Under the pieces are notes generated by a model. That model searched no databases and was not told the DNA's origin. It worked only from the letters and a program-made list of their open reading frames with translations. From the NCBI RefSeq assembly GCF_000158955.1, contig NZ_GG657757.1, forward strand, positions 2,505,415 to 2,569,414: a DNA stretch of 64,000 bases. Direction: 5' to 3'. Shown piece by piece: positions 9,201 through 17,789 of this stretch (its first letter is position 1; each line of letters starts with the position of its first letter). Source of the DNA: Streptomyces viridochromogenes DSM 40736 (lineage in GTDB: Bacteria > Actinomycetota > Actinomycetes > Streptomycetales > Streptomycetaceae). The translations under genes were made by a program, and so were the position numbers.

Positions 9201-12200
9201 TACGCCAGGCGCTGCGCCGGGCGGAGGTGCCCGCGGAGACGATCTCGTACGTGGAGGCGCACGGTACGGGGACCCGGCTCGGGGATCCGGTGGAGCTCAC
9301 GGCGCTGGCGCGGGCGCTGGGCGAGGGCGGCGGCTCATGCGCGGTGGGCTCGGTGAAGCCGAACATCGGGCATCTCGACAGTTGCGCGGGGATGGCCGGG
9401 CTCATCAAGACGGTCCTCATGCTGCGCAACCGCACGCTGGTGCCGACGCCGCATCTGACCAGCCCGAATCCCGAACTCCCGTTGTCCGATGGCAGGTTGA
9501 CGCTCGCCACGGAGCAGCGACCGTGGCAGGTGCCGGTCGGCGTGCCGCGCCGGGCCGGGGTCAGCGCGCTCGGTGTCGGCGGCACCAACGCCCATGTCGT
9601 CCTGGAGGAGGCTCCGCCCGCGCCCGTTCGCCCGGCGCCGCAACTGCCCGTCCTGGTTCCGGTGTCGGCCCGCGACTCCGAAGCCCTCGACGAGCTCACG
9701 GCCGCGCTCCGCGACCGGCTGCTGTCCCGGCCGGACCTCCCGGCCGGGGACGTGGCCGCCACCCTGGCCCTCGGCAGGCCGCACCGTGCCGTGCGCGTCG
9801 CGGCGGTCGGTCGTACGGCGGGCGAAGTCGCCCGTTCGCTGGAGGAGGGACGGCACCCCGCATCCGTCCCTCTCGGCCCCCTCGGCCCTCTCGCCTTCGC
9901 GTTCGCGGGGCAGGGCAGCGCACGGCGCGGCATGGCGAACGGCCTGTACGCCGCGCACCCGGCGGCCCGGGCCGTGCTCGACCGGTGCGAGGAGCTCTAC
10001 ACCCGGGAGTTCGGCGGAAGTCTGCTCGCACAGCTGCTCACCGCGCCCGGTCTCGCCGCGGAGGAGGACAGCTGGCCCACCGGGACCGCGCAGGCCGCAC
10101 TCTTCGCCCATCAGGCGGCACTGTCCGACGTCTGGCGGTCGGCCGGGACACGACCGGGTCTGCTGCTCGGCCACAGCGTCGGCGAGTACGCGGCCCTGTA
10201 CGCGGCCGGTGCCCTGTCGCTGGAGGACGGACTGCGGCTCACCGCCTGGCGGGGGCGGCTGATGCAGGACCGCTGCCCGGCCGGAGGCATGCTCGCCGTC
10301 CGGACCGACCGGACCACGGCGAGGCGCGTGGCGCTGGCCGCCGGTGCGGAGCTCGCCGCGCTCAACGGCCCGCGCGCCCAGGTGCTCTCGGGCCCGCCGC
10401 AGGCCTTGAAGGAGGCCGCACGGCTGCTCGACCAGGAGGGCGTGCGCCGGCGTGCGCTGCCCGTCGACCGGGCGTTCCACTCCGCGGAGATCGACAGCGC
10501 GCTGGACGGGTTCCGTGTCCGCGCGGGTGAGGTGACCTACCGCCCGCTGCACACCCCCCTGGTGACCACCGCCGACGGTGAACTGCGCCGGCCGGGCTGG
10601 ACGGTCGACGTGGAGTACCTCTGCCGTCAGGCCCGGCAGCCGGTCCGCTTCGACCTCGCCATGGACGCCGCCGCCGGACAGGGCTGCCGGGACTTCGTGG
10701 AGATCGGCGCCGGGCGGACCCTCACCGGCCTCGGCCGGCACTGCGTACCCGACAGCCGCTGGCTGAGCGGCCAGGGCGAAGGGGACGGGGCCGCCGAGCA
10801 GGCGCACGGGATCCTGACGGGGCTCGGCTCGCTGTACCGCAGGGGCGCGGAGCTGGACTGGGACGCGCTGCTCGTGGATGGCGGTGGCCGGGTGCCGCTT
10901 CCCGGGCATCCGCTGCGGCGGCGTACGGTGCCGTACCGGACCGGGGCCGTGGCCGCCGCTCCCAAGAGGCCGGAGCCGTCCGGTGACGTCGTGGAGGCCA
11001 TCAGCCGGCTGACGGCGGACAAGCTGGGGCGCCCCGTCACGGATGTCGCGCCGGACAGCTCGTTCTTCGAACTGGGCGCCGACTCGCTCTCCCTGATGAG
11101 CATGACGACGGAGCTGGAGCAGCGGTACGGCGTCCGGGTCCCGGTCCGGGAGGTGTTCGGCTCGGCCGACACACCTCGGAGGCTGGCGGAACGGGTGGCG
11201 CGGCTCCGGGAGGACGCCCCGGAGGTCCAGGATCAAGCGGTGGCACCCGCGCCGCCACCCGCACCCGCCCCCGCACCCGCTGCCCCTCAGCCGTCGGAAG
11301 GGCTCCACGACCTCTTCGGTCAGCAGTTGCGACTGGCTGAGCAACTCGTCGACCAGGTCGGCGAGATGATCTCCCGCCAGTTGGACGTACTCGCGAGCGC
11401 CGGCACCACGACGGCGCCGCCAGCGCCCGTCGTCGTGAAGCCGACCCCTGTGAAGCCGGCCCCCGTGAAGCCGGCCCCCGTGAAGCCGGCCCCTGTGAAG
11501 CCCGCCCCCGCCGCCCCTGCTCCCCTCTCGGCGGAGCCCACCGGAAGCAGCGACTTCAGCCTCTACTTCTTCGGCGACTACCCCGAGGACACCGACCACG
11601 ACACTCACGACAAATACGGCCTGATCATGGCCGCCGCCGACTTCGCCGACCAGCACGGCTTCCACGCCCTGTGGTTCCCCGAGCGCCACTTCAACTCCTT
11701 CGGCGCGCTCTTCCCCAACCCTTCCGTGCTGGCCGCGGCCCTGGCGGCGCGGACCAGCCGGATCCGGCTGAACGCCGGTTCCGTGGTGCTGCCGTTGCAC
11801 CATCCGGCGCGGGTCGCGGAGGAGTGGTCGGTCGTCGACAACATCTCCGGCGGCCGCGCGGGCCTGTGCTTCGCGAGCGGCTGGCACGCCACCGACTTCG
11901 CGCTCGCCCCGCAGAACTTCGGCCGGCACCGCGAGGTCATGTACGAGCACCTGGCGACCGTTCGGGACCTCTGGTCGGGACAGCCGGTGAAGACGACTGC
12001 GGGCGACGGCACCCCCGTCGAGATCAGCCTGCAACCGCGCCCCGTGCAGGAACGGCCGCCGATGTACGTGGCCGTGGTGGGGAACCCGGACAGCTACCGC
12101 CGGGCGGCGGCCGAGGACCTCGGCGTGGTCACCAATCTGATGACCCAGACGGTGGAGCAACTGGCCGAGAACATCGCGCTGTACCGGCGCTGCCGAGCCG

Positions 12201-15200
12201 AGCACGGTCTCGACCCGGCGGCCGGGCGGGTGGTGGTGCTCGTGCACACGTACGTGGAGGACGACGCGGAGCGGGCGCGCGCGGAGGCGTACCGGCCGTT
12301 CCTGTCGTATCTGCGCTCCTCGCTCTCCCTCTTCGACCAGGTCACCAACAGTCTCGGCTTCCAGGTGGACCTGGAGAACACCCCCGATGAGGATGTGGAG
12401 TTCCTCCTGGGGCGCGCCTACGAGCGCTACTGCGACTCCCGCGCCCTGATCGGCGACGAGCGGACGGCCGCGGAGACCGTACGGCGACTGCTGGCCGCCG
12501 GAGCGGACGAGATCGCGTGCTTCGTGGACTTCGGTGTGCCGAAGGAGAAGGTGCTGGCGGCGCTGCCGCTGCTGGACCGGGTCCGCAGGACGACTCCCGG
12601 AACCGGACCGCGCGCGCTGCCCGAGCCCCGCCGCCTGCCGCTCACTCCCGCCCAACGCCGTATCTGGTTCCTGGAACAACTGCACCCGGGCACCGCCATG
12701 TACCACGAGCCCAAGGCGATCCGCCTGGACGGCCCCCTGGACGTCGAGGCGCTGCGCTGGGCCCTGGACCGGGTCGCGGACCGGCACCCGGCCCTGCGCA
12801 CCGTCTTCGGCCACACGGACGGCGTCCCCTACCAGGAGATCCGCGACCGTGCGCCGCTCGACTGCCCGCTGGTGGACCACACGGGCTCGACGGAGGCGGA
12901 GGCCCTGCGGTCGACGCTCGCGGCGGACCACGGACTCGACCTCTCGACAGGACCCCTGGTCGCGGCCCGCCTGCTCCGGCTGTCCCCGAACCACCACCTG
13001 CTCTTCCTCCTGGCCCACCACATCGTCTTCGACTCGTCCTCGACGGCCGTACTGGCCCGAGACGTGGCGGCGTACTACCGCGCGCGGCGGGGCGGAGGTC
13101 CCGAACCGCGCCCTCTGCCGGAACTACCCGCGGCCGACCACCGCCGCGCGGACCCCGCGTCCCTCGACTTCTGGCGTCAGCACCTCGCCGACGCACCGGA
13201 ACTGACCCTGCCCACCGACCGCCCCCGCCCACCGGTCAGGTCGGGAGCGGGCGCGAGTCTGACGCACGCACTCGACTCCCGTCTGACGGCGGCTCTACGG
13301 ACGTTCGCCGCCGGTCACCGCGCCACCCTCTTCATGACGCTCACCAGCGCGATCGGCGCGGTCCTCGGCCGGTTCGGCGGCCGGCAGGACGTGGTGCTCG
13401 GCACGGCGGTGTCGGCCCGCCCCACAGGCGCCGAGGACCACGTGGGCCTGTTCCTCGACACGGTGCCGCTGCGCCTGGACCTCACCGGCGACCCGGACTT
13501 CCCGACCCTGCTGGGCCGGGTCCGGGAGACCAGCGCAGCGGCGTACGAGCACAGGGGCGTCCCCTTCGACGAACTGGTCGGCGCGCTCAACCCGCGTCGC
13601 GACCCGGGCCGCAACCCGCTGTTCCAGGTCATGGTGGAGTACGAGAACGAGGGCGCGGCGGAGTTCGACCCGCCCCACCTGACGGCCACCCTGCTGGACG
13701 TCCCGAGCGCCCGCGCCCCGTTCGACCTCAGCGTCTACCTCACCCACCACCCGGCCGGCGTCCGCTTCATGGTCGAGTACGACACCGCCCTGTTCGACGA
13801 GGCGACGGTGCGCCGCTTCGTGGACTACGTCGAACAGGTGCTGCGCCGCGCACTGGCCACACCGGACGCGCCGCTCGCACACCTGACCGCCCTCACGGCG
13901 GCCGACCGCACGACGCTGGCACGCCTGGAGCACACCGCGGAGGGGGCTCCCCCAGGCACCCTGCACGGCCTCTTCGAACAGCAGGCGCGCCGCGCCCCGG
14001 ACGCCGTGGCGCTGCTCGGCGAGGAAGCCCCGGTGTCCTACGGGTACTTGGACGCGGCGGCCAACCGCCTCGCCCACCTGCTCCGGGCCCGGGGCGCGGA
14101 ACGAGGCCGGCGCGTGGCGGTCCTGCTGCCACGCGGCCCGCAGCTGATCACGGCCCTGCTCGCGGTCCTCAAGACGGGAGCGGCATACGTCCCGCTGGAC
14201 CCGTCCCTGCCCACCCCACGCCTGGCACTGCTCCTCGCCGACACGGCACCGGTCCTCCTCCTCACCTCCGAGGCCGCTGCCCCCCTGAACCTCGAACTCC
14301 CCGTTCAGCTCATGGAATCGGCGGACGACACACTCCCGTCGCCCCCGCTCGCGGACGGCGCGGGCCCAAAGGACCCGGCGTACTGCATCCACACCTCGGG
14401 CTCGACCGGCCACCCGAAGGGCGTCGTCGTCCCCCACCGGGGCCCGGCGAACCTGGTCCAGCACCACCTCGGCCGCCACCCCGCGCTCCGCACCCTCCAG
14501 TGGACGTCACCGGCGTTCGACGTCAGCGTGCAGGAGATCTTCACGACCCTCGCCTCGGGTGCGGCGCTCGTCCTCGTCGACGACGCCGTACGGCACGATC
14601 CGGCGGCGGTGGCGGAAACGGTGCGCCGCCACCGGGTCCAACGCCTGTTCATGCCCTGCACTCCCCTGAAGTACCTGATGGAGACCGCACCCGAACTCCC
14701 CTCCCTGCGCGAGCTGTTCTCGGCGGGCGAGGCACTCCATCTGACGCCGCCCTTCCGCCGCTTCCTCTCCCAGCACCCCCACTGCACCCTCCACAACCAG
14801 TACGGCCCCACGGAGACCTCGATCATCGTCACGTCGCACCGCGTGGACCCGGCCGGCGAGGAGTGGCCGCCCATCGGCACCCCGGTGCCGGGAGCCCGCG
14901 TCACGCTGCTGGACGGGGCGGGCGAGCCGGTCCCCGTCGGAGCGGTCGGCGAGATCCACGTGAGCGGACTCCCGGTCGCGCACGGCTACCACGACCGCCC
15001 CGCCGAGACGGCCGCCGCCTTCCTCGACGACGGCGAGGGCGGGCCGCGCTACCGCACCGGCGACCTGGCCCGCCTCCGCACGGACGGCACCCTGGAGTAC
15101 CGGGGCAGGGTGGATGACCAGGTCAAGATCCGCGGTTTCCGGGTCGAACCGGGCGAGGTGCGGACGGCGTTGACCGCGCTCCCGGAGGTCAGAGACGCTG

Positions 15201-16939
15201 CCGTACTCCCCCGCCGGGACCGCCACGGCGACACGGAGCTGGTGGCGTACGTGGTCCTGGCGGAGCCGACGCCATGGCCCGCCCTGCGCATCGCACTGGC
15301 CGCCACGCTCCCCGACCACCTGGTGCCCCGCCGCTGGGTGCCGATGGACCGCCTCCCGGTGAACGCCTCCGGCAAACTCGACCGCGCTTCGCTTCCGGAG
15401 CCCGGCGAGAACGCGCCCGAGGACCCTCCGGCGACCCCCGCCACGCCCCTGGAACAGACCCTGCACGACCTGTGGTGCGAGGAACTGGACACCCGCCCGG
15501 TCCCGGTGACGGTGTCCTTCTTCGCACTGGGCGGCCACTCGCTGAGCGCGATACGCCTGCTGAACCGGATCCGGGAGACGGCGGACATCGACCTGACGAT
15601 GTCGGACTTCTTCCTCAACCCGACGATCCGGGGCGTCGCCGCGCGGGGTGGCGGTGGCCGCGTCGTGGACAGCGCACCCATGCCGTCCACCCTGCGCCGC
15701 CTGTGGCGCCGCCACCACGCCCTCACGGACCCGAGCGTCTACAACATCGCCCACCGCATGGACCTGCGCGGCGACCTGGACCCCGACGCCCTGCACGGGG
15801 CGCTGCGGGACCTGGTGTCCCGCCACCACGCCCTGCGCATCCGCCCCGACGGGCGGAACTTCGAGGTCCTGGCGGAGGTCCCGGTGTCCCTGCCGATCAC
15901 CGACTTCCGCTCCTGCCCGGGAGACGTGGACAAGTCCGTGGACGACTGGTGCCACACCCAGACCTCGAAGGCCTTCACACTGGACGAGCCCCCGCTGTTC
16001 CGCTTCGGCCTCGCCCGGGTGTCCCAGGACCACTGGGTCCTGCTGACAGTCTTCCACCACGCGGTCTGCGACGGCTGGTCCCTGGGCATCATCCGGCGCG
16101 ACCTGGAGGCGCTGTACAACGCGCGCCGAACGGGCACCACTCCTCAACTGCCGTCGCTCGCGGCACAATTCACGGACTTCGCCCGGTCGGAGGCTGACCT
16201 GCCGGACGAACGCCGAAAAACCCTGGAACGCTTCTGGCGCACCGAACTGGACGGGGTCGCGCTACGCCCCGCACTCCCCCACGACCACCCACGCCCCGGC
16301 GAACTGTCCGGCCGCGGCGCCCTGCACACCTGGGTGATCGACGACGACACCCCCACCCGCCTGGCCGACACGGCGACCCGCCTCGGCACCACCGCCTACA
16401 CGGTCCTGGCGGCCACCTTCGCCACCTGGCTGGCCGACCTGTGCGGTGAACGGAACGACATCGTCCTGGCGGCCTCCAGCGCGAACCGCGTCCAACGGGA
16501 CCGCTCGGAGATCGTGGGCATCCTGGGCGACGCGGTACTCCTTCGGGCGCGCCTCTCCGAAGCCGAGGCCTTCCCCGACTTGGTGACCCGGCTGAGCACC
16601 ACCCTCTTCACGGCCCTCGACCACCAGGAACTCCCCCTGACGGACGTGGTGTCCCTCGTCTGGCCGGAGACGGCGGACGCCCCGTTCCCCACGGTCCTGT
16701 TCACGGTGATCACGACGGAACCCCCGGCCCTGAACCTCCAGGACGTCTCGACCACCGTCCGCGCGCTCCCCATCCAGGGTGTGGCTCGCAACGAGCTCTA
16801 CGTGGTGATCGCCCCGGAGGCCGACACGATCACGGTCACGTTCGAGTACTCGACGGACCTGTTCACCCCCGAGACGGTCGAGGCGTGGGCCAGGTCCTTC
16901 ACCGAGGCACTGAGGTCCGCGGTGGGGTCCGGGCCCTGA
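6173..16939 (+). CDS. hybrid FAAL-PKS-monooxygenase-NRPS megasynthase (FAAL-ACP-KS-AT-ACP-LLM-C-A-T-C)
   Basis: The 3588 residues read in order as follows. A fatty-acyl-AMP ligase occupies about 20-585 (SSGSTGVPK near 200). An ACP follows (Ser652). The KS spans about 709-1150 (Cys894, His1030, His1067). The AT spans about 1237-1530 (GHSVGEY, Ser1335; AFHS suggests malonyl-CoA). A second ACP has Ser1638. A luciferase-like monooxygenase lies at about 1793-2140. The first C domain (HHIVFDS near 2281) and an A domain (about 2596-3076) lead to a T domain (GGHSL, Ser3123). The terminal C domain has an intact HHAVCDG (His3295). There is no KR, DH or thioesterase. The ATG at 6173 has GGGAGAG upstream. 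Four TTA codons lie at 6479, 6701, 7298 and 8144. By eye the A-domain pocket reads roughly D-V-Q-F-F-A-Q-I-I, loosely proline-like but not decisive. A beta-keto or alpha-hydroxy-beta-keto acyl-aminoacyl product released onto an amine is my inference. Confidence 0.93.
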   Translation: MERLRGQAICRGPEPERTEGDPLDAVRALLGAARSAPGGAVVTVAADGTTSSRSYPELLDAARRMLTGLRAHGLRRGDAVVLCGLPLAEFFPAFWACVLGGALPVAIAEHPAPGSPASERLRQACALWENPLVLTDEPGAAALDRTGPALRVALARDCLEALPAEDHGSPDGSSTGLLVPDASGTALLTPDPSDTALLMLSSGSTGVPKAARLTHAGLADFAASSRRILDVRPGDTMVNWLPVDHSGAFLLYHLLAVFTGCTNVHAPTDRVLADPLRWLDLLHDHRAQHGWAPTFAYRLVADALAERRDGHWDLSGVKSLVCGGERVVLPVLRRFLDATARYGVREEHIAPVWGMAETVTAVTHGRLDRPGTVHRLLKSSLGGDLVRAGEDTPDADCVTFVASGPPAHGVTLRIVDDHGALAPPGRIGRLQVHSPARLTPGYVGNPEADAAAYPAGRDWLDTGDLAFLDGGQVVITGRRKDVIILNGHNVYCHEVEETATAVDGVRQGEVAACGIPSAEQGTEELAVFFVSRGDAAEDTRIAAEVKAALYTRLRLTAAHVVSVPPGEFPRTPAGKVRRAELQSRLMAGGFQRDSGPGPGSGPDSDSGSGSDSDSDSGTVTRVLREELGAVLGRPVDLDVDVDVPFYELGLTSVLLVRLRSRLSERLGTPIAQTAFFEHPTVTALAAHLTDRPAATAAPRTRRDDSSPDRRVAVIGLALRFPGAQSAEEFWANLRDGVDSVRVFGEEELAAAGLTPEQRRAPGLVPAAGIIDGVEEFDPDFFGMSPKEAGLTHPAHRLFLECCHQALEDGGHAAPTPGVRVGVFAGSGMNLYDHQQPPATGSETGTGTGTGTPYDPADPAAGMQTAIGQEPDFLATRVAYRLGLTGPAIGVQTACSTSLVAVHLAAQALLTGEADLALAGAAAVHLPQRTGYHSHPGSILSPTGRCRAFDTEADGTVGGNGVAAVLLKRLDRALADGDTVHAVILGSAVNNDGAAKVGFSAPGVEGQVDVVRQALRRAEVPAETISYVEAHGTGTRLGDPVELTALARALGEGGGSCAVGSVKPNIGHLDSCAGMAGLIKTVLMLRNRTLVPTPHLTSPNPELPLSDGRLTLATEQRPWQVPVGVPRRAGVSALGVGGTNAHVVLEEAPPAPVRPAPQLPVLVPVSARDSEALDELTAALRDRLLSRPDLPAGDVAATLALGRPHRAVRVAAVGRTAGEVARSLEEGRHPASVPLGPLGPLAFAFAGQGSARRGMANGLYAAHPAARAVLDRCEELYTREFGGSLLAQLLTAPGLAAEEDSWPTGTAQAALFAHQAALSDVWRSAGTRPGLLLGHSVGEYAALYAAGALSLEDGLRLTAWRGRLMQDRCPAGGMLAVRTDRTTARRVALAAGAELAALNGPRAQVLSGPPQALKEAARLLDQEGVRRRALPVDRAFHSAEIDSALDGFRVRAGEVTYRPLHTPLVTTADGELRRPGWTVDVEYLCRQARQPVRFDLAMDAAAGQGCRDFVEIGAGRTLTGLGRHCVPDSRWLSGQGEGDGAAEQAHGILTGLGSLYRRGAELDWDALLVDGGGRVPLPGHPLRRRTVPYRTGAVAAAPKRPEPSGDVVEAISRLTADKLGRPVTDVAPDSSFFELGADSLSLMSMTTELEQRYGVRVPVREVFGSADTPRRLAERVARLREDAPEVQDQAVAPAPPPAPAPAPAAPQPSEGLHDLFGQQLRLAEQLVDQVGEMISRQLDVLASAGTTTAPPAPVVVKPTPVKPAPVKPAPVKPAPVKPAPAAPAPLSAEPTGSSDFSLYFFGDYPEDTDHDTHDKYGLIMAAADFADQHGFHALWFPERHFNSFGALFPNPSVLAAALAARTSRIRLNAGSVVLPLHHPARVAEEWSVVDNISGGRAGLCFASGWHATDFALAPQNFGRHREVMYEHLATVRDLWSGQPVKTTAGDGTPVEISLQPRPVQERPPMYVAVVGNPDSYRRAAAEDLGVVTNLMTQTVEQLAENIALYRRCRAEHGLDPAAGRVVVLVHTYVEDDAERARAEAYRPFLSYLRSSLSLFDQVTNSLGFQVDLENTPDEDVEFLLGRAYERYCDSRALIGDERTAAETVRRLLAAGADEIACFVDFGVPKEKVLAALPLLDRVRRTTPGTGPRALPEPRRLPLTPAQRRIWFLEQLHPGTAMYHEPKAIRLDGPLDVEALRWALDRVADRHPALRTVFGHTDGVPYQEIRDRAPLDCPLVDHTGSTEAEALRSTLAADHGLDLSTGPLVAARLLRLSPNHHLLFLLAHHIVFDSSSTAVLARDVAAYYRARRGGGPEPRPLPELPAADHRRADPASLDFWRQHLADAPELTLPTDRPRPPVRSGAGASLTHALDSRLTAALRTFAAGHRATLFMTLTSAIGAVLGRFGGRQDVVLGTAVSARPTGAEDHVGLFLDTVPLRLDLTGDPDFPTLLGRVRETSAAAYEHRGVPFDELVGALNPRRDPGRNPLFQVMVEYENEGAAEFDPPHLTATLLDVPSARAPFDLSVYLTHHPAGVRFMVEYDTALFDEATVRRFVDYVEQVLRRALATPDAPLAHLTALTAADRTTLARLEHTAEGAPPGTLHGLFEQQARRAPDAVALLGEEAPVSYGYLDAAANRLAHLLRARGAERGRRVAVLLPRGPQLITALLAVLKTGAAYVPLDPSLPTPRLALLLADTAPVLLLTSEAAAPLNLELPVQLMESADDTLPSPPLADGAGPKDPAYCIHTSGSTGHPKGVVVPHRGPANLVQHHLGRHPALRTLQWTSPAFDVSVQEIFTTLASGAALVLVDDAVRHDPAAVAETVRRHRVQRLFMPCTPLKYLMETAPELPSLRELFSAGEALHLTPPFRRFLSQHPHCTLHNQYGPTETSIIVTSHRVDPAGEEWPPIGTPVPGARVTLLDGAGEPVPVGAVGEIHVSGLPVAHGYHDRPAETAAAFLDDGEGGPRYRTGDLARLRTDGTLEYRGRVDDQVKIRGFRVEPGEVRTALTALPEVRDAAVLPRRDRHGDTELVAYVVLAEPTPWPALRIALAATLPDHLVPRRWVPMDRLPVNASGKLDRASLPEPGENAPEDPPATPATPLEQTLHDLWCEELDTRPVPVTVSFFALGGHSLSAIRLLNRIRETADIDLTMSDFFLNPTIRGVAARGGGGRVVDSAPMPSTLRRLWRRHHALTDPSVYNIAHRMDLRGDLDPDALHGALRDLVSRHHALRIRPDGRNFEVLAEVPVSLPITDFRSCPGDVDKSVDDWCHTQTSKAFTLDEPPLFRFGLARVSQDHWVLLTVFHHAVCDGWSLGIIRRDLEALYNARRTGTTPQLPSLAAQFTDFARSEADLPDERRKTLERFWRTELDGVALRPALPHDHPRPGELSGRGALHTWVIDDDTPTRLADTATRLGTTAYTVLAATFATWLADLCGERNDIVLAASSANRVQRDRSEIVGILGDAVLLRARLSEAEAFPDLVTRLSTTLFTALDHQELPLTDVVSLVWPETADAPFPTVLFTVITTEPPALNLQDVSTTVRALPIQGVARNELYVVIAPEADTITVTFEYSTDLFTPETVEAWARSFTEALRSAVGSGP
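7954..8022 (+). repeat. hexanucleotide repeat encoding a Ser/Asp/Gly linker
   Basis: Runs of GGGCTC, GGACTC and related hexamers encode an acidic (SD/SG)n linker between the FAAL domain and the first ACP. The repeat is prone to slippage but stays in frame here. Confidence 0.75.
11435..11509 (+). repeat. five tandem 15-bp repeats encoding VKPAP units
   Basis: Five copies of a 15-bp unit beginning GTGAAGCCGG encode VKP(T/A)P repeats. They form the flexible arm between the second ACP and the luciferase-like monooxygenase domain. A short amphipathic stretch just before it (11305-11395) could be a helix. Confidence 0.8.
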
Positions 16940-16957
16940 GCCGGGGCCGAGCCGGCC

Positions 16958-17740
16958 TCACAGCGCGTCCACCGCGCTCACTTTCCACCCCTCGCCGGTG
17001 CGGTTCATCGTCATGCGCACCCGGTTCAGGTCCAGGCGGGACCCGGAAACCTGGGTGCTCTTGGTGGCCTGGTTGATGAAGAGCAGGACCACGACCTTGT
17101 CGGGGGAGGCCGAGACGACGGAGGCGGCCGGGGCGCCGGCCGAGCCGGGGGCGGCGACCGTTGCCTTCACCGTGCCTCGGTATTTCCTGGCCGTCGGGGC
17201 GACCACGGTCTTCGTGGTCTTGCCGTACTCGTCGCGGAAGTCGCCGGTCAGGTGGGCGCGGGCCCGCGAGAAGTCCTTGTCCAGGTGCCGGTAGTCGTAC
17301 GACAGGACGATCGGCGCCGCTTTTCGCGCGGCCGCGAGCGCCTCGGTCCGGGCCTTCTCCGTCAGGCGGCCGTCGCGGTACTGCCATCCCAGGGCGGCGA
17401 GCGCGACCAGGGCGATGACGAGCAGGGCGGCCATGACCAAGGTGAGCAGCCTCCGACGGCCGCCGGGGCCGGGCTCGCTCCGCTCTTCCGCCTCGTCCTC
17501 CTCGAAGGGCTCCGCCGACGGCTCCGGCGGGTCGTCCCAGCCGTCCGCCGGGGCCTTGGTGAGGACGGCGCGCCCGGAGAGTGGCCGCTCGGCCCGGCGC
17601 GGGGGCCCCTCGTCGGTGGCCGTCGCCGTGGCCGCTTCGCGGTGGCCTCGTTCCGCGCGCTTCGCCGCCGCGCGGGCGGCCGCCGTCATGGTGCGGCGGG
17701 TGCCGGGACCGGGGGCGCGGCCGGTGGTCGTCTTCGGCAT
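16958..17740 (-). CDS. Mce-associated membrane protein
   Basis: This protein of 260 residues has an acidic, low-complexity cytoplasmic N-terminus (1-95), one transmembrane helix (about 100-122) and an extracytoplasmic domain. Its pattern (YRHLDKDF, then a fold related to NTF2/SnoaL-like domains) is typical of Mce-associated (Mas) proteins. The ATG at 17740 is preceded by GAGGAGG. It is the last gene of the mce operon, 49 bp after the previous one, and is convergent with the megasynthase, whose stop is only 18 bp away. It probably stabilises or gates the Mce lipid-transfer complex. Confidence 0.78.
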   Translation of the reverse strand: MPKTTTGRAPGPGTRRTMTAAARAAAKRAERGHREAATATATDEGPPRRAERPLSGRAVLTKAPADGWDDPPEPSAEPFEEDEAEERSEPGPGGRRRLLTLVMAALLVIALVALAALGWQYRDGRLTEKARTEALAAARKAAPIVLSYDYRHLDKDFSRARAHLTGDFRDEYGKTTKTVVAPTARKYRGTVKATVAAPGSAGAPAASVVSASPDKVVVLLFINQATKSTQVSGSRLDLNRVRMTMNRTGEGWKVSAVDAL

Positions 17741-17789
17741 GGTGGTCCTCCTCGTCGGTGTCTGCCGGTCGGCGAATCGGCGGGGGTGT

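Noticed and set aside
10450..10490. AT domain as methylmalonyl-specific
   Set aside because: The motif is AFHS, the malonyl-type pattern, with no YASH.
9335..13021. Minus-strand open frame of 1228 codons opposite the megasynthase
   Set aside because: It is antisense to clear KS, AT, ACP and monooxygenase domains; long antisense frames are expected at this GC content and its composition is Arg/Gly-rich with no domain.
12517..15117. Plus-strand frame of 866 codons inside the megasynthase
   Set aside because: Out of frame with the C and A domains, Pro/Arg/Gly-rich, no recognisable motif.
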